Below, piece after piece: positions 45,616-57,374 of a stretch of DNA of 64,000 bases. The stretch covers positions 186,001 through 250,000 of the forward strand of contig NZ_JAETXM010000001.1 in the NCBI RefSeq assembly GCF_024494465.1, read 5' to 3'. Position numbers and translations under genes: made by a program. Source of the DNA: Bacillus sp. V3B. GTDB taxonomy: Bacteria; Bacillota; Bacilli; Bacillales; Cytobacillaceae. The notes beneath the pieces were generated by a model, which was not told where the DNA came from, did not search any database, and saw nothing but the letters and a program-made list of their open reading frames with translations. Positions within the stretch are counted from its first letter, which is position 1; every line of letters starts with the position of its first letter.

Positions 45616-46035
45616 ATGAAAATTTCTACAAAAGGTCGTTATGGTCTAACAATTATGATTGAATTAGCAAAAAGATATGGTGAAGGTCCAATTTCATTAA
45701 AATCAATTGCACAAGCAAATGATCTATCCGAACATTATTTAGAGCAATTAATTGCTCCCCTTCGAAATGCTGGACTAGTGAGAAGTGTTCGTGGGGCATA
45801 CGGTGGTTATGTATTAGCCGATGAACCTTCAAAAATTACATCAGGCGATATTATTCGTGTGCTGGAGGGACCGATTACTCCTGTTGAAGGAATTGAGGAT
45901 GAAGAACCGGTTAAAAGGGCATTATGGATAAGGATAAGGGACGCTGTTAAAGATGTTTTAGATAATACAACCATTGAAGACCTAGCAAACCATAAAGACG
46001 AAGGTGAAATTGATTCCTATATGTTTTATATTTAA
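45616..46035 (+). CDS. cymR: Rrf2-family cysteine metabolism repressor CymR
   Basis: Master repressor of sulfur and cysteine genes, working in complex with CysK in B. subtilis. The 139-residue protein has the Rrf2 winged helix (MKISTKGRYGLTIMIELAKRYGEG, NDLSEHYLEQLIAPLRNAGLVRSVRGAYGGY). It contains no cysteine at all, so it cannot bind an iron-sulfur cluster as IscR does, which supports CymR. Located just before the desulfurase gene yrvO, as in B. subtilis. Confidence 0.93.
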   Translation: MKISTKGRYGLTIMIELAKRYGEGPISLKSIAQANDLSEHYLEQLIAPLRNAGLVRSVRGAYGGYVLADEPSKITSGDIIRVLEGPITPVEGIEDEEPVKRALWIRIRDAVKDVLDNTTIEDLANHKDEGEIDSYMFYI

Positions 46036-46107
46036 AAAATAGGCTGTATGAATAATGATTTATTAATATAGCCAAATATAGAGTTTCAACTTAAGAAGGT
46101 GAATGAT

Positions 46108-47256
46108 TTGGAACGTATCTATGTCGATCATGCGGCAACAACTCCTATGCACCCGGTAGTAGTCGAAAAAATGACAGAAACGATGAGGGATCAATTTGGC
46201 AATCCGTCAAGCATCCATTTCTTTGGACGTGATGCAAGGAAAATCGTAGACGAAGCACGTTTTGGTATTGCGAGGAGTATTGGTGCACATGAAACAGAAA
46301 TTATTTTTACAAGTGGTGGAACGGAAGCAGATAACTATGCCATTTTAGGTGTAGCTGGGGCATCTAAAGAAAAGGGTAACCATATTATTACGACAGTCAT
46401 TGAGCATCATGCTGTCTTACATGCTTGTCAAGAATTAGAAAAACGAGGATTTGATGTCACGTACTTACCTGTTGATGAAACAGGTAGGATCTCCATGACA
46501 GATTTTCAGGATGCATTAAGAGATGATACGATTCTTGTGACAATTATGTATGGCAATAATGAGGTGGGCTCCATTCAGCCTATTGCTCAAATTGGTCAGC
46601 TTCTTTTAGGTCATCAAGCTGTATTCCATACAGATGCTGTTCAGGCGTATGGAATAGAGAGGATTGATGTGAGCGAGTTGAAAGTGGACTTATTAAGTAC
46701 GTCTGCTCATAAAATTAATGGTCCAAAAGGAATCGGTTTTCTTTATATCAAAAACGGTGTAAAACTGTCTCCGCACTCTTTTGGAGGAGAGCAGGAAAGA
46801 AAAAGACGAGCGGGTACAGAAAATGTTCCTGCTATTGCCGGTTTTCTAGAAGCTGTTAAGATTAGCGGGATGGACCAAGAGAAAAGAAAACAACAGTATA
46901 TTTTATATAAGGAAACGTTACGCAAAATATTAAAAACAAGAAATATTGAGTTTCATATAAATGGAACACTTGAAACTGCCTTGCCTCATGTATTAAATAT
47001 AAGCTTTCCTGGTACAAATGTAGAGGCATTATTAGTGAATTTAGATTTAGCTGGCATAGCAGTATCTAGCGGATCCGCCTGTACGGCAGGGACCGTTGAA
47101 CCATCACATGTTCTTGTTGCTATGTTTGGAGAAGCAGAATCTGATCGACTAACAAACTCTATTCGATTTAGCTTTGGGATGACAAACACGGTAGAGCAAA
47201 TCGAGAAAGTCGGGGACGAGTTAGCAAAAATTATTCAGCGTTTAATCAATAGATAG
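46108..47256 (+). CDS. yrvO: Cysteine desulfurase YrvO, sulfur donor to MnmA
   Basis: PLP-dependent desulfurase of 382 residues: ERIYVDHAATTPMHP at the start, PLP lysine in STSAHKINGPKGIGF, catalytic cysteine in SSGSACTAGTVEPSH. It sits directly before mnmA; the B. subtilis counterpart YrvO passes sulfur to MnmA for tRNA thiolation without a relay. AAGAAGGTGA is well spaced for TTG 46108; GTG 46099 overlaps it and is less likely. Confidence 0.92.
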   Translation: MERIYVDHAATTPMHPVVVEKMTETMRDQFGNPSSIHFFGRDARKIVDEARFGIARSIGAHETEIIFTSGGTEADNYAILGVAGASKEKGNHIITTVIEHHAVLHACQELEKRGFDVTYLPVDETGRISMTDFQDALRDDTILVTIMYGNNEVGSIQPIAQIGQLLLGHQAVFHTDAVQAYGIERIDVSELKVDLLSTSAHKINGPKGIGFLYIKNGVKLSPHSFGGEQERKRRAGTENVPAIAGFLEAVKISGMDQEKRKQQYILYKETLRKILKTRNIEFHINGTLETALPHVLNISFPGTNVEALLVNLDLAGIAVSSGSACTAGTVEPSHVLVAMFGEAESDRLTNSIRFSFGMTNTVEQIEKVGDELAKIIQRLINR

Positions 47257-48393
<1,137 letters not shown>

Positions 48394-48396
48394 TGA

Positions 48397-48436
48397 ACAC
48401 CCCTGATTCCCGTTGGAGTCAGGGTGTTTTTCTTTA
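48397..48436 (+). terminator. Terminator after mnmA
   Basis: ACACCC..TGA pairs with TCAGGGTGT across a short loop, followed by TTTTTCTTT. Confidence 0.8.
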
Positions 48437-48526
48437 GCATCTTTCATACATAAATGATACTTCATATGCTATACTTTTTAGTTAGAATAACGTACAGGGC
48501 TTACTATATGATCGGAGTGAAGGAAC

Positions 48527-49195
48527 GTGGATAAAAATCAAATAGGCATTAAATATATGCAAGAAGGTAAATGGGAAGAAGCAGCAAAGGCTTTCATGGA
48601 AGCCATCGAGGAATCTCCCAATGAGGCTATTTCATACATAAATTTCGGTAATGTCTTAACTGCTGTTGGAGAAACAAAAAAGGCATTGGACTTTTTTCAA
48701 AAAGCAATCACTTTAGATGAAAATGCAGCTGCCGCCTATTATAGTGCAGGTAATTTATTTTATGAAAATGAGCAATTTCAGCAAGCAAAAAATATGTTTG
48801 AAACGGCATTGAAAAAAGGATTAGAATCAGCCGATAATTTCTTTATGCTTGGCATGTCCCTCGTAGCGCTTGAGCAGCCAAGACTAGCGCTTCCTTATTT
48901 TCAAAGATGTACAGAACTGAATGGAGAAGACGCGGAAGCCTTTTTTCAATATGGGCTTTGCTTAGCGAATCAAGAATACATAGATGAAGCGATCGTTCAA
49001 TTGGAAAAATGCATTAGTATAGATTCTCATCACGCGGATGCTTTTTATAATTTGGGTGTGGCCTACGGATACAAAGAAGATGGAGAAAAGGCATTACAAA
49101 TGTTTGAAAAGGCTTTACAGGTTCAACCAGATCATTTATTAGCAGGTCATGGAAAGAAATTGATCGAAATGGGAACTGAAGATACGGAGTCATAA
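48527..49195 (+). CDS. yrrB: TPR-repeat protein (YrrB-like)
   Basis: A 222-residue protein of about six tetratricopeptide repeats (for example EGKWEEAAKAFMEAIEESPN, KKALDFFQKAITLDENAAAA, DGEKALQMFEKALQVQPDH). It is a protein-protein interaction scaffold; partners are unknown. In B. subtilis yrrB has the same place between mnmA and recD2. Start GTG 48527 behind GGAGTGAAGGAA. Confidence 0.9.
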   Translation: MDKNQIGIKYMQEGKWEEAAKAFMEAIEESPNEAISYINFGNVLTAVGETKKALDFFQKAITLDENAAAAYYSAGNLFYENEQFQQAKNMFETALKKGLESADNFFMLGMSLVALEQPRLALPYFQRCTELNGEDAEAFFQYGLCLANQEYIDEAIVQLEKCISIDSHHADAFYNLGVAYGYKEDGEKALQMFEKALQVQPDHLLAGHGKKLIEMGTEDTES

Positions 49196-49229
49196 TCGAA
49201 ACGCATAATGCATAAAGGGGGTGCCCTTG

Positions 49230-51626
49230 ATGGAAAAGCAGGATTCGCTTGATTTATATGCTGAACAAGGAAAATTTATGAAGGGTAAGCATATCGTAAC
49301 GATTTTTCATAATGAGCAAAATTTGTATACGGTATTGCGGATTAGGATTGAAGAAACAAATGAACATTATGAAGATAAAGAAGCTGTCATTACCGGTTAT
49401 TTTCCGAAAATACACGAACAAGAAAATTATATTTTTTATGGAGAGTTGAAAGAACATCCAAAGTTTGGAGCTCAGTTTCATTCTACTCACTTTCGGAAAG
49501 ATATTCCGCAAACAAAACAGGGTGTTGTTAGCTATCTTTCCAGTCAATTGTTTAAAGGGATTGGGAAGAGAACAGCTGAGAAAATTGTAGAGACACTTGG
49601 TGAGAATGCGATATCAAGAATTTTAAATCAGCCTTCTTTATTAGATCAAGTTCCTAAGCTTCCACCTGATAAAGCAAAAGATTTATATGACACGTTGATG
49701 GAGCATCAAGGTTTGGAACAGGCGATGATTGCTTTAAATCAATATGGCTTTGGACCTCAATTATCGATGAAAATTTATCAAGCATATAAGGAAATGACGC
49801 TTGATATCATTCAAAGCAATCCATATAAATTAGTTGAGGATGTACAAGGAATCGGCTTTGCTCGCGCCGATGAACTCGGCTTCCATCTTGGAATCACAGG
49901 CAACCACTCCGACCGAATAAAAGCCGGTTGTCTTTATATTTTAGAAGCAGAGTGTTTACAAACTGGACATGTTTTTGTGGATGCTGAAAATCTTTTATTA
50001 AACGTGCAAAAACTTTTAGAAGAAAATAAACGGGATCAAATAGAATTTACAGATATAACACGTGAATTATTAAAGCTTGAAGGAGAAGGGAAAATAGTAG
50101 TAGAAGACAAAAGATTTTATTTGTCATCTCTTTATTTTTCTGAGAAGGGGTTAGTAACAAGTATCCAGAAGCTTCTTGAGCAAACGGAATACGAGGAACA
50201 ATTTCCGGAATCTGAGTTTTTACTTGCGCTTGGCAATCTAGAGGATCGTCTCGGTGTTCAATATGCCCCAAGCCAAAAAGAAGGGATTCAAACAGCTCTT
50301 ATGTCCCCTTTATTAATTTTAACAGGGGGACCTGGGACTGGGAAAACAACGGTCATTAAAGGGATTGTGGAACTTTATGCGGAACTTCATGGTTGTTCGT
50401 TAGATCCAAAGGATTATAAAAAAGAAGAACCCTTTCCATTTCTTCTTGCTGCCCCTACGGGAAGAGCGGCAAAAAGAATGACTGAATCGACAGGACTTCC
50501 GGCTGTAACCATTCATCGTTTGTTAGGGTGGAATGGTAGTGAAGGTTTTGATCATGATGAAGAAAACCCACTGGAAGGAAAAATTCTCATTGTTGATGAG
50601 ACATCGATGGTTGATATTTGGTTGGCGAACCGCTTATTTAAAGCATTACCAGAACATATCCAAGTGATCTTGGTCGGTGATGAAGATCAACTTCCATCTG
50701 TTGGACCAGGACAGGTATTAAAAGACTTGCTTCAATCTCATGTCATTCCGACGATCCGTTTAACGGATATCTATCGTCAGGCAGAGGGATCTTCCATTAT
50801 TGAGCTTGCCCATGAAATTAAAAAAGGGAAGTTACCTACAAATATTTCTAAGCAACAAGCAGATCGCTCTTTTATTCAATGTAACACTGGACAAATGGCT
50901 GACGTAATTAAGAAGGTTGTTCTCAATGCAGCAAAAAAAGGGTACTCTCCACGAGATATTCAAGTGTTAGCTCCGATGTATAAAGGGGCTGCTGGAATTG
51001 ATCGTCTTAATCAAATGCTACAAGAAATCCTAAATGGAAATCCGACTGGATCACGTAAAGAGTTAGCTTTTGGTGATACAAAGTATCGCGTGGGTGATAA
51101 AGTTCTCCAATTAGTGAACCAGCCGGAAAGTCATGTTTTTAATGGGGATATGGGTGAAGTTGTTTCTATTTTCTATGCGAAGGAGAATACGGAAAAACAA
51201 GATATGGTCGTTGTTTCGTTTGATGGGGTAGAGGTCACTTATACGAGACAGGATTTAACTCAAATTACGCTGGCTTATTGTTGTTCGATTCATAAATCAC
51301 AAGGAAGCGAATTTCCAATTGTCATTTTACCGGTTGTGAAAAGCTATTATCGAATGTTGCGAAGAAATCTTATTTATACAGCGATCACGAGAAGTAAGCA
51401 ATTTTTGATTCTTTGTGGGGAAGAAGAGGCCTTGCGTATGGGTGTCGAGCGTGCGGACGAACAATTGCGTCAAACGACCTTAGCCGAAAAATTGAAGAGT
51501 CTCCTTGAACAGAAAACGAAATCAATCGTGCAAGAAGATGATGATCCTAAGACTTATGAAGAAATGATGATGAGCATTGATCCAATGATTGGAATGGAAG
51601 ATGTGACACCATATCAATTTATGTAA
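49230..51626 (+). CDS. recD2: RecD-like DNA helicase RecD2
   Basis: Superfamily 1B 5'-3' helicase acting in repair and replication, independent of RecBC. The 798-residue protein, the B. subtilis length, has the RecD2-specific N-terminal region with helix-hairpin-helix segments (KGIGKRTAEKIVETLG, VQGIGFARADELG), Walker A ILTGGPGTGKTT, Walker B ILIVDETSMVD, GDEDQLPSVGPG and YTAITRSKQ. AAAGGGGG favours ATG 49230 over GTG 49221. Confidence 0.96.
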   Translation: MEKQDSLDLYAEQGKFMKGKHIVTIFHNEQNLYTVLRIRIEETNEHYEDKEAVITGYFPKIHEQENYIFYGELKEHPKFGAQFHSTHFRKDIPQTKQGVVSYLSSQLFKGIGKRTAEKIVETLGENAISRILNQPSLLDQVPKLPPDKAKDLYDTLMEHQGLEQAMIALNQYGFGPQLSMKIYQAYKEMTLDIIQSNPYKLVEDVQGIGFARADELGFHLGITGNHSDRIKAGCLYILEAECLQTGHVFVDAENLLLNVQKLLEENKRDQIEFTDITRELLKLEGEGKIVVEDKRFYLSSLYFSEKGLVTSIQKLLEQTEYEEQFPESEFLLALGNLEDRLGVQYAPSQKEGIQTALMSPLLILTGGPGTGKTTVIKGIVELYAELHGCSLDPKDYKKEEPFPFLLAAPTGRAAKRMTESTGLPAVTIHRLLGWNGSEGFDHDEENPLEGKILIVDETSMVDIWLANRLFKALPEHIQVILVGDEDQLPSVGPGQVLKDLLQSHVIPTIRLTDIYRQAEGSSIIELAHEIKKGKLPTNISKQQADRSFIQCNTGQMADVIKKVVLNAAKKGYSPRDIQVLAPMYKGAAGIDRLNQMLQEILNGNPTGSRKELAFGDTKYRVGDKVLQLVNQPESHVFNGDMGEVVSIFYAKENTEKQDMVVVSFDGVEVTYTRQDLTQITLAYCCSIHKSQGSEFPIVILPVVKSYYRMLRRNLIYTAITRSKQFLILCGEEEALRMGVERADEQLRQTTLAEKLKSLLEQKTKSIVQEDDDPKTYEEMMMSIDPMIGMEDVTPYQFM

Positions 51627-51629
51627 AGG

Positions 51630-51662
51630 AAAAGAGCATTCATTCAGATGCTCTTTTTTCCA
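51630..51662 (+). terminator. Terminator after recD2
   Basis: AAAGAGCAT pairs with ATGCTCTTT around an 8-nt loop, followed by TTTTCC. Confidence 0.8.
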
Positions 51663-51734
51663 TGGAAAATGCTTCTTCTAATGATTTGTAAGCCTAAGTA
51701 AATACTATAAATGTTCGGGAGGTGGGGATAATCT

Positions 51735-52208
51735 TTGCGAACGTTTTCATTATTGAAAGGACTGCCTATATTTGAATTGAAAACGGGTTCGAAAATTGGA
51801 GAAGTATGTGACTTAAACATATCCAATAACGGTCTGGTCAGAGGGTTACTTGTAAAAAAAGGCGTTTTCTTTAAAAAAACATATGTCATCAATGTGAAGA
51901 ATGTATCCTCTTTTGGATTTGATGGGGTAATGATAGAAGACCGTGAAGTATTAAAACCTTTAACAGAACATAAGGAATTTACATTTGAAAATCGAAGAGA
52001 TCGTTTGTTTGGAAGAATGATGATGACAAACGAAGGAGAGCGTCTTGGAATGCTTGAGGATGTATATTTTCTGGAAGAAGCGGGAACGATTGTAGGGTAC
52101 GAATTATCGGATGGCTTCTTTTCGGATATCATGGAAGGAAAACGTGTTGTAAAAACCGATGAACCGCCTGCGATTGGGAAGGATGCCATCATAGTAAATG
52201 TAAAATAA
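51735..52208 (+). CDS. yrrD: PRC-barrel domain protein (YrrD-like)
   Basis: A 157-residue protein with two PRC-barrel-like halves (GLPIFELKTGSKIGEVCDLNI and GRMMMTNEGERLGMLEDVYF), a fold often found in RNA-processing and photosynthetic proteins. Function unknown. Start TTG 51735, with GGGAGGTGGGG upstream. Follows recD2 as yrrD does in B. subtilis. Confidence 0.82.
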   Translation: MRTFSLLKGLPIFELKTGSKIGEVCDLNISNNGLVRGLLVKKGVFFKKTYVINVKNVSSFGFDGVMIEDREVLKPLTEHKEFTFENRRDRLFGRMMMTNEGERLGMLEDVYFLEEAGTIVGYELSDGFFSDIMEGKRVVKTDEPPAIGKDAIIVNVK

Positions 52209-52223
52209 CTGTGAGGTGTTCTT

Positions 52224-52415
52224 ATGTTAAAGTGTCCTAATTGTCAGGGTAAAGATATCGGGAAAATTGGAATAAATCAATATTATTGTTGGAATTGTTT
52301 TATTGAATTGACTATTTCCAATGATCTCATACTAACCCATCAGGTTGAAGAAGATGGATCATTAAGCTCGCTTGATGATTTGTTTGGAGAAGATGAGCGC
52401 CGGTTTATCCTATAA
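52224..52415 (+). CDS. Small zinc-ribbon protein
   Basis: A 63-residue protein with Cys4-x2-Cys7 and Cys22-x2-Cys25 (CPNC, CWNC), a clear zinc ribbon, followed by an acidic tail (SSLDDLFGEDERRF). Role unknown. ATG 52224 behind GTGAGGTG, 15 bp after yrrD, so it is probably co-transcribed. Confidence 0.8.
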   Translation: MLKCPNCQGKDIGKIGINQYYCWNCFIELTISNDLILTHQVEEDGSLSSLDDLFGEDERRFIL

Positions 52416-52433
52416 TTCATTGAGGTGAAAAGT

Positions 52434-52565
52434 ATGAATAAAATGATGACTTCCATGCTTGCTATTGGTGCTGGGGTAGCCGCTTATAACTATGTGCAAA
52501 AAAATAACCTCATTTCGGGTCGACAAAAAAGGAGATTGAGAAGAGGAATGAAGTCAATCTTTTAA
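52434..52565 (+). CDS. yrzQ: YrzQ-family small protein (DUF3918)
   Basis: A 43-residue protein: MNKMMTSMLAIGAGVAAYNY, one short hydrophobic helix, then a strongly basic end with RQKRRLRRGMKSIF. It matches the small YrzQ family of bacilli as I recall it. TGAGGTGAAA gives good spacing to ATG 52434. It lies 18 bp after the zinc-ribbon gene, ahead of a terminator. Confidence 0.7.
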   Translation: MNKMMTSMLAIGAGVAAYNYVQKNNLISGRQKRRLRRGMKSIF

Positions 52566-52569
52566 GGAA

Positions 52570-52606
52570 TAGGGAGATAGCCTTTGGGGTTATCTCTCTT
52601 TTATTT
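52570..52606 (+). terminator. Terminator after yrzQ
   Basis: GGGAGATAGCC pairs with GGTTATCTCTC around a short loop, then TTTTA. Confidence 0.7.
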
Positions 52607-52667
52607 CAATATTTTATGTATAAAAATATTCATAGCCTTCACAATAAAGATAAGGAGGCGAAACGCT

Positions 52668-53747
52668 TTGGATATCCGTTTAAAATGGTATTATCGACTT
52701 GGTTTTCTACTCCTTTTTATGGTTGTATTATTTATTTTTATTAAGCTACAGCCGATATGGTTTCCTATAGTAGACATGACGATTACGATATTATTACCCT
52801 TTGTGATTGCTGGATTTATTACATATCTACTTCATCCGATTGTGGAAAAAATTCATGAAGGTGGTTTACATAGAGGACTTGCTGTTTTTATTATTTATTT
52901 TCTTTTCTTTGGAGGCATTGGGTTTGCTGTTTATAAAGGTCTTCCAGAAATGATCAAACAACTAAGAGAATTGGCGGAAAGTATCCCAGAACTTGCGAAC
53001 CAATACATGGGCTTTGTGGATACGATTCAAAATAAAACAGAGGCTTGGCCTGATGGTATTCAAGAAAGAGTGAGTGAGGGAATTGTTTCGGTTGAACAAG
53101 GATTAGCGCAGATGCTCACAAACGTATTAGATTCCATTATGGAAATTGTCGGTTCTTTTTTTATGATTGCCATCATCCCTTTTATTTCTTTTTACATGTT
53201 AAAGGATTATACAACAATTAAAAAGGTCGTTTGGTATTTGACACCAAGGAAGTGGAGGAAAGGGGGGATTCTTTTACTAAGAGATATCGATAAATCACTT
53301 GGTAGTTATATAAGAGGGCAAATTCTTGTTTGTACGGTAGTTGGTACACTTTCTGCAACGCTTTTTTGGATATTTCATATGAAATATCCTCTTTTACTCG
53401 GCTTGATTATTGGAATTACGAATATCATCCCTTATTTTGGACCGGTAATCGGTGCGGTACCAGTAGTCATTATTGCTTCCACTTTATCCGTAAAGATGAT
53501 CATTATTACGGTTAGTATTATTTTTGTTATGCAATTTTTAGAGGGGAATATTTTGTCGCCACTGATCGTTGGGAAAAGCTTGCATATGCATCCACTTGTC
53601 ATTATGTTAGCTCTTTTTGCGGGTGGAGAAATAGGTGGCATATTGGGGATGATCCTGTCTGTGCCTATTTTAGCTATTATAAAGGTTGCTTTACTTCATA
53701 CAAAAAAGCATTTCAGCAAAAAACATCCAGCTGATTTTAAATCTTAA
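52668..53747 (+). CDS. yrrI: AI-2E family transporter (YrrI-like)
   Basis: A 359-residue membrane protein of the AI-2E/UPF0118 family, with about seven helices and the family motifs FISFYMLKDY, GQILVCTVVGTLSA, ITNIIPYFGPVIGAVP and EGNILSPLIVGKSLHMHPL. Members include Na+/H+ antiporters and proposed autoinducer exporters; the substrate here is unknown. AAGGAGGCG before TTG 52668 sets the start; upstream in-frame starts have no ribosome site. Confidence 0.88.
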   Translation: MDIRLKWYYRLGFLLLFMVVLFIFIKLQPIWFPIVDMTITILLPFVIAGFITYLLHPIVEKIHEGGLHRGLAVFIIYFLFFGGIGFAVYKGLPEMIKQLRELAESIPELANQYMGFVDTIQNKTEAWPDGIQERVSEGIVSVEQGLAQMLTNVLDSIMEIVGSFFMIAIIPFISFYMLKDYTTIKKVVWYLTPRKWRKGGILLLRDIDKSLGSYIRGQILVCTVVGTLSATLFWIFHMKYPLLLGLIIGITNIIPYFGPVIGAVPVVIIASTLSVKMIIITVSIIFVMQFLEGNILSPLIVGKSLHMHPLVIMLALFAGGEIGGILGMILSVPILAIIKVALLHTKKHFSKKHPADFKS

Positions 53748-53855
53748 GTCTTATTGCTTGGTACTGGAATTTAGATGAACAAGAACATTTTGCTATGTGA
53801 TATGGTTTAAAAATAATAGAAGCTGATTAAAATAAGATTATATACTATTCAAACA

Positions 53856-53885
53856 TTGACAAGCTTTTGCGAAAATCGCTATAAT
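53856..53885 (+). promoter_or_regulatory. Sigma-A promoter for alaS
   Basis: TTGACA (53856-53861), 18-nt spacer, TATAAT (53880-53885), just ahead of the T-box leader. The stretch from 53748 to 53855 shows no other feature. Confidence 0.75.
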
Positions 53886-53944
53886 GCGTTATATACTGAC
53901 AAATACATATGTAACATGAAGAAGGAACAAGTATGTTATAGCCC

Positions 53945-54160
53945 ATCTGTCGTGATTAATCACAAAAGAGAGGAGCTTTCAAGGCTGAGAGAAGCTCTAG
54001 ATGAAGAATAACAGAATAGCTAATCCTGAGTGCAGCTAATCCCTGCCGTATGCCGCGTTAAGGCTATTTTGAGAGATGAGTGTATTTGTTGTGGCATTCA
54101 TAATCAGGGTGGTACCGCGAGTAGCTTCTCGTCCCTGTCTAGGGAAGAGGGCTTTTTTTG
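53945..54160 (+). ncRNA. T-box leader controlling alaS
   Basis: Transcription attenuator that reads the charging of tRNA-Ala. AGAGAGGAGC opens stem I, AAGGCTGAGAG is the distal-loop motif, GCT at 54019-54021 (in ATAGCTAATCC) is the likely alanine specifier, AGGGTGGTACCGCG (54106-54119) is the T-box, and GCTTCTC..CCCT/AGGG..AGAGGGC with seven T is the terminator. Confidence 0.9.
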
Positions 54161-54212
54161 TGCGCAAGAAAAGGTATTTGAATCATTGTGACTTAAATAG
54201 GAGGTTATATAA

Positions 54213-56846
54213 ATGGAAAAACTTACAGGTTCGCAAATTCGTCGAATGTTTCTCGAATTTTTTAAAGAAAAAGGTCATGCAGTGGAACCCAGTGCCTCAC
54301 TTGTTCCGCATGAAGACCCTTCATTATTGTGGATCAACAGTGGCGTAGCAACATTGAAGAAATATTTTGATGGCCGAGTGGTTCCAGAAAACCCTCGCTT
54401 GACCAATGCCCAAAAATCTATTCGCACAAATGATATTGAAAATGTAGGAAAAACGGCACGTCATCATACTTTTTTTGAAATGCTTGGCAACTTTTCAATT
54501 GGTGATTACTTTAAAGAAGAAGTCATCGAATGGGCATGGGAGTTTTTGACTGACGAAAAATGGATTGGGTTTGACCCCGAAAAGCTTTCGGTCACCATTC
54601 ATCCGGAAGATGAAGAGGCATATGAGATTTGGCGCCATAAAGTGGGGGTACCGGAAGAAAGAATCATTCGCTTAGAAGGGAATTTTTGGGATATTGGGGA
54701 AGGTCCAAGTGGTCCAAATACTGAAATTTTTTATGATCGTGGTCTAGAATATGGGAATGATCAATCAGATCCTGAGTTGTATCCTGGTGGTGAAAATGAC
54801 CGCTATTTGGAAATCTGGAATTTAGTCTTTTCCGAATTCAATCATAATCCGGATGGTACGTATACACCGCTTCCAAAGAAAAATATTGATACAGGGATGG
54901 GCCTCGAACGTATGACTTCCGTCGTGCAAGATGTAGAAACAAACTTTGACACGGACCTATTTATTCCAATTATTCGAGCGACAGAGGAAATTTCAGGTGC
55001 TGAATATGGAAAAGAAAAAGAAAAAGATGTTGCTTTTAAAGTCATTGCTGACCATGTTAGAACGGTTGCATTTGCTATTGGGGATGGAGCGATTCCGTCT
55101 AATGAGGGTCGTGGATATGTATTGCGGCGCTTATTGAGAAGAGCTGTTCGTTATGCAAAACAAATTGACATTAATCGTCCATTTATGTATGAACTTGTTT
55201 CAGTAGTGAGCGAAATTATGGTTGATTTCTACCCTGAAGTGAAAGAAAAACGTGCCTTTATTGAAAAGGTCATTAAAAATGAAGAAGAACGCTTTCATGA
55301 AACGCTTCATGAAGGTTTAACGATTTTATTTGATGTCATTAAAAAAGAGAAAGAAAAAGGCAAGAACATGATCCAAGGGGCAGATGTTTTTCGCTTATAT
55401 GATACTTATGGTTTTCCTGTTGAACTTACAGAAGAATATGCGGAAGAAGAAGGCATGTCCGTTGATCATGAAGGTTTCGAAAAAGAAATGGAACAACAAC
55501 GTGAACGTGCTCGTAATGCACGTCTTGATGTTGATTCTATGCAGGTACAAAGTAGTGTACTAAGTGAAATTAAAAATGAAAGTACATTTGTTGGGTACGA
55601 TCAACTTCAAACAGAAGCAAATGTCATTATTTTATTAAAGGATGGTCAGCTTATTACGGAGGCTTCTCAAGGAGAAGAGATTCAGTTCATGCTTGACCAA
55701 ACACCTTTCTACGCAGAAAGTGGTGGACAGATTGCTGATAGTGGAGCCTTGATTGCGGAAGGTATTAAGGTTGATATTAAAGATGTACAAAAGGCACCAA
55801 ATAGTCAGCATCTTCATCGTGCGATTGTTACTGAAGGCTTACTGAAGGTGAATACGAAAGTAACAGCAGCGGTTGATAAGAGCAACAGAGCAAAAGTAAT
55901 TAAAAATCATACGGCTACACATCTCCTTCATCAAGCATTGAAAGATGTACTAGGGAATCATGTGAATCAAGCTGGATCATTAGTAGGACCTGATCGTTTA
56001 CGATTCGACTTTTCTCATTTTGGACAAATACAAAGCGATGAATTGGAACAAATCGAAGAAATTGTGAATGAGCAAATATGGAAAAGTATCACCGTTGACA
56101 TCTCTCAAAAAGATATTAATGAAGCAAAAGAAATGGGAGCAATGGCTCTATTTGGAGAAAAATATGGTAGCATTGTTCGAGTTGTAAAAGTGGGTGATTT
56201 CAGTCTTGAGCTTTGTGGAGGCTGTCATGTTCCAAATACTTCTATTATTGGGTTATTTAAAATTGTTTCTGAAAGTGGAATTGGTGCTGGGGTACGAAGA
56301 ATTGAAGCAGCGACAGGAGAAGCCGCATACAGCCTAATGAATGGTCAACTTAATATTTTAAAGGAAGCGGCTGCTAAATTAAAAACAAATATGAAAGATG
56401 TTCCACAAAGAATTGATGTTTTACAGAATGAAATTAAACAACTTCACCGTGAAAATGAATCTTTAACGACAAAATTGGGTAATATTGAAGCAGGTAGCCT
56501 TGTTTCAAAAGTGAAGGATATTAACGGTGTCCCAGTATTAGTAGCAAAAGTTCAGGGCACGGACATGAACAATCTTCGTAATATGGCTGATGACTTAAAA
56601 CAAAAGCTTGGTTCAGGAATCGTTGTTCTAGGTAGTCCAGTTGAAGGGAAAGTGAATTTAATTGCTGGAGTAACGAAGGACCTAATGGAAAAGGGTTTCC
56701 ATGCTGGAAAGATCATTAAGGAAGTAGCCACACGATGCGGTGGAGGCGGAGGTGGTCGTCCAGATATGGCACAGGCAGGCGGAAAAGACCCTGAAAAACT
56801 TGATGTAGCATTAGAATATGTAGAAGAATGGGTTAAATCCGTTTGA
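54213..56846 (+). CDS. alaS: Alanyl-tRNA synthetase
   Basis: Charges tRNA-Ala. The 877-residue protein has the class II core ([45 protein letters not shown]), the editing domain with zinc-binding HTATHLLH and CGGCH, and the C-terminal DHHA1/C-Ala domain ending [20 protein letters not shown] 54213 behind TAGGAGGT. Its expression is governed by the upstream T-box. Confidence 0.98.
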   Translation: MEKLTGSQIRRMFLEFFKEKGHAVEPSASLVPHEDPSLLWINSGVATLKKYFDGRVVPENPRLTNAQKSIRTNDIENVGKTARHHTFFEMLGNFSIGDYFKEEVIEWAWEFLTDEKWIGFDPEKLSVTIHPEDEEAYEIWRHKVGVPEERIIRLEGNFWDIGEGPSGPNTEIFYDRGLEYGNDQSDPELYPGGENDRYLEIWNLVFSEFNHNPDGTYTPLPKKNIDTGMGLERMTSVVQDVETNFDTDLFIPIIRATEEISGAEYGKEKEKDVAFKVIADHVRTVAFAIGDGAIPSNEGRGYVLRRLLRRAVRYAKQIDINRPFMYELVSVVSEIMVDFYPEVKEKRAFIEKVIKNEEERFHETLHEGLTILFDVIKKEKEKGKNMIQGADVFRLYDTYGFPVELTEEYAEEEGMSVDHEGFEKEMEQQRERARNARLDVDSMQVQSSVLSEIKNESTFVGYDQLQTEANVIILLKDGQLITEASQGEEIQFMLDQTPFYAESGGQIADSGALIAEGIKVDIKDVQKAPNSQHLHRAIVTEGLLKVNTKVTAAVDKSNRAKVIKNHTATHLLHQALKDVLGNHVNQAGSLVGPDRLRFDFSHFGQIQSDELEQIEEIVNEQIWKSITVDISQKDINEAKEMGAMALFGEKYGSIVRVVKVGDFSLELCGGCHVPNTSIIGLFKIVSESGIGAGVRRIEAATGEAAYSLMNGQLNILKEAAAKLKTNMKDVPQRIDVLQNEIKQLHRENESLTTKLGNIEAGSLVSKVKDINGVPVLVAKVQGTDMNNLRNMADDLKQKLGSGIVVLGSPVEGKVNLIAGVTKDLMEKGFHAGKIIKEVATRCGGGGGGRPDMAQAGGKDPEKLDVALEYVEEWVKSV

Positions 56847-56891
56847 TATTGTTATAAAGTAGTGTAAAATGTAAGTTAGTAGATAGTGATT

Positions 56892-56937
56892 GACAGAAAA
56901 TGACTAAAAGAGTCATTTTCTGTCGGACATTTTTTTA
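56892..56937 (+). terminator. Terminator after alaS
   Basis: GACAGAAAATGACT (56892-56905) pairs perfectly with AGTCATTTTCTGTC (56911-56924); a run of T follows a short gap. Confidence 0.8.
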
Positions 56938-56974
56938 GTAACGTTTATCCTCTACAAAAAGTGAGGTGTACATG

Positions 56975-57238
56975 ATGAGCTCGTTTGATCAAACAATGAG
57001 ATTCAATTTTCCTGAAGACCCTATTGAACATAATGTGAAAGAAGTCCTGCTCCAAGTATATGAGGCTTTACAGGAAAAAGGATATAACCCAATTAACCAA
57101 ATCGTTGGTTATCTATTATCTGGTGATCCGGCTTATATCCCGAGACATCGAGATGCACGTAATTTAATTCGTAAACTTGAACGTGATGAAATCATTGAAG
57201 AATTGATGAGATCCTATTTAAAAGACAACAAAGCATAG
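56975..57238 (+). CDS. yrzL: IreB-family regulatory phosphoprotein (YrzL)
   Basis: An 87-residue protein of the DUF965/IreB family, with the very conserved [39 protein letters not shown]. In Enterococcus faecalis IreB is a substrate of the Ser/Thr kinase IreK and affects cephalosporin resistance; the N-terminal SSFDQTMRF contains the expected phosphorylatable Thr. Either ATG 56972 or 56975 could start; spacing from GAGGTG and family sequence favour 56975. Confidence 0.93.
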   Translation: MSSFDQTMRFNFPEDPIEHNVKEVLLQVYEALQEKGYNPINQIVGYLLSGDPAYIPRHRDARNLIRKLERDEIIEELMRSYLKDNKA

Positions 57239-57374
57239 CTAGTAAAAAAGAGACAAGCACTCTTTGTTTGTAAAAGACTCTTTATTTTATAAGAAGACTA
57301 GTATATATGCGTCATCATGGGTTTATCATAAAGCGTTTAGTATTTACAATGTATCATTTATGTTTTAAAAGAAA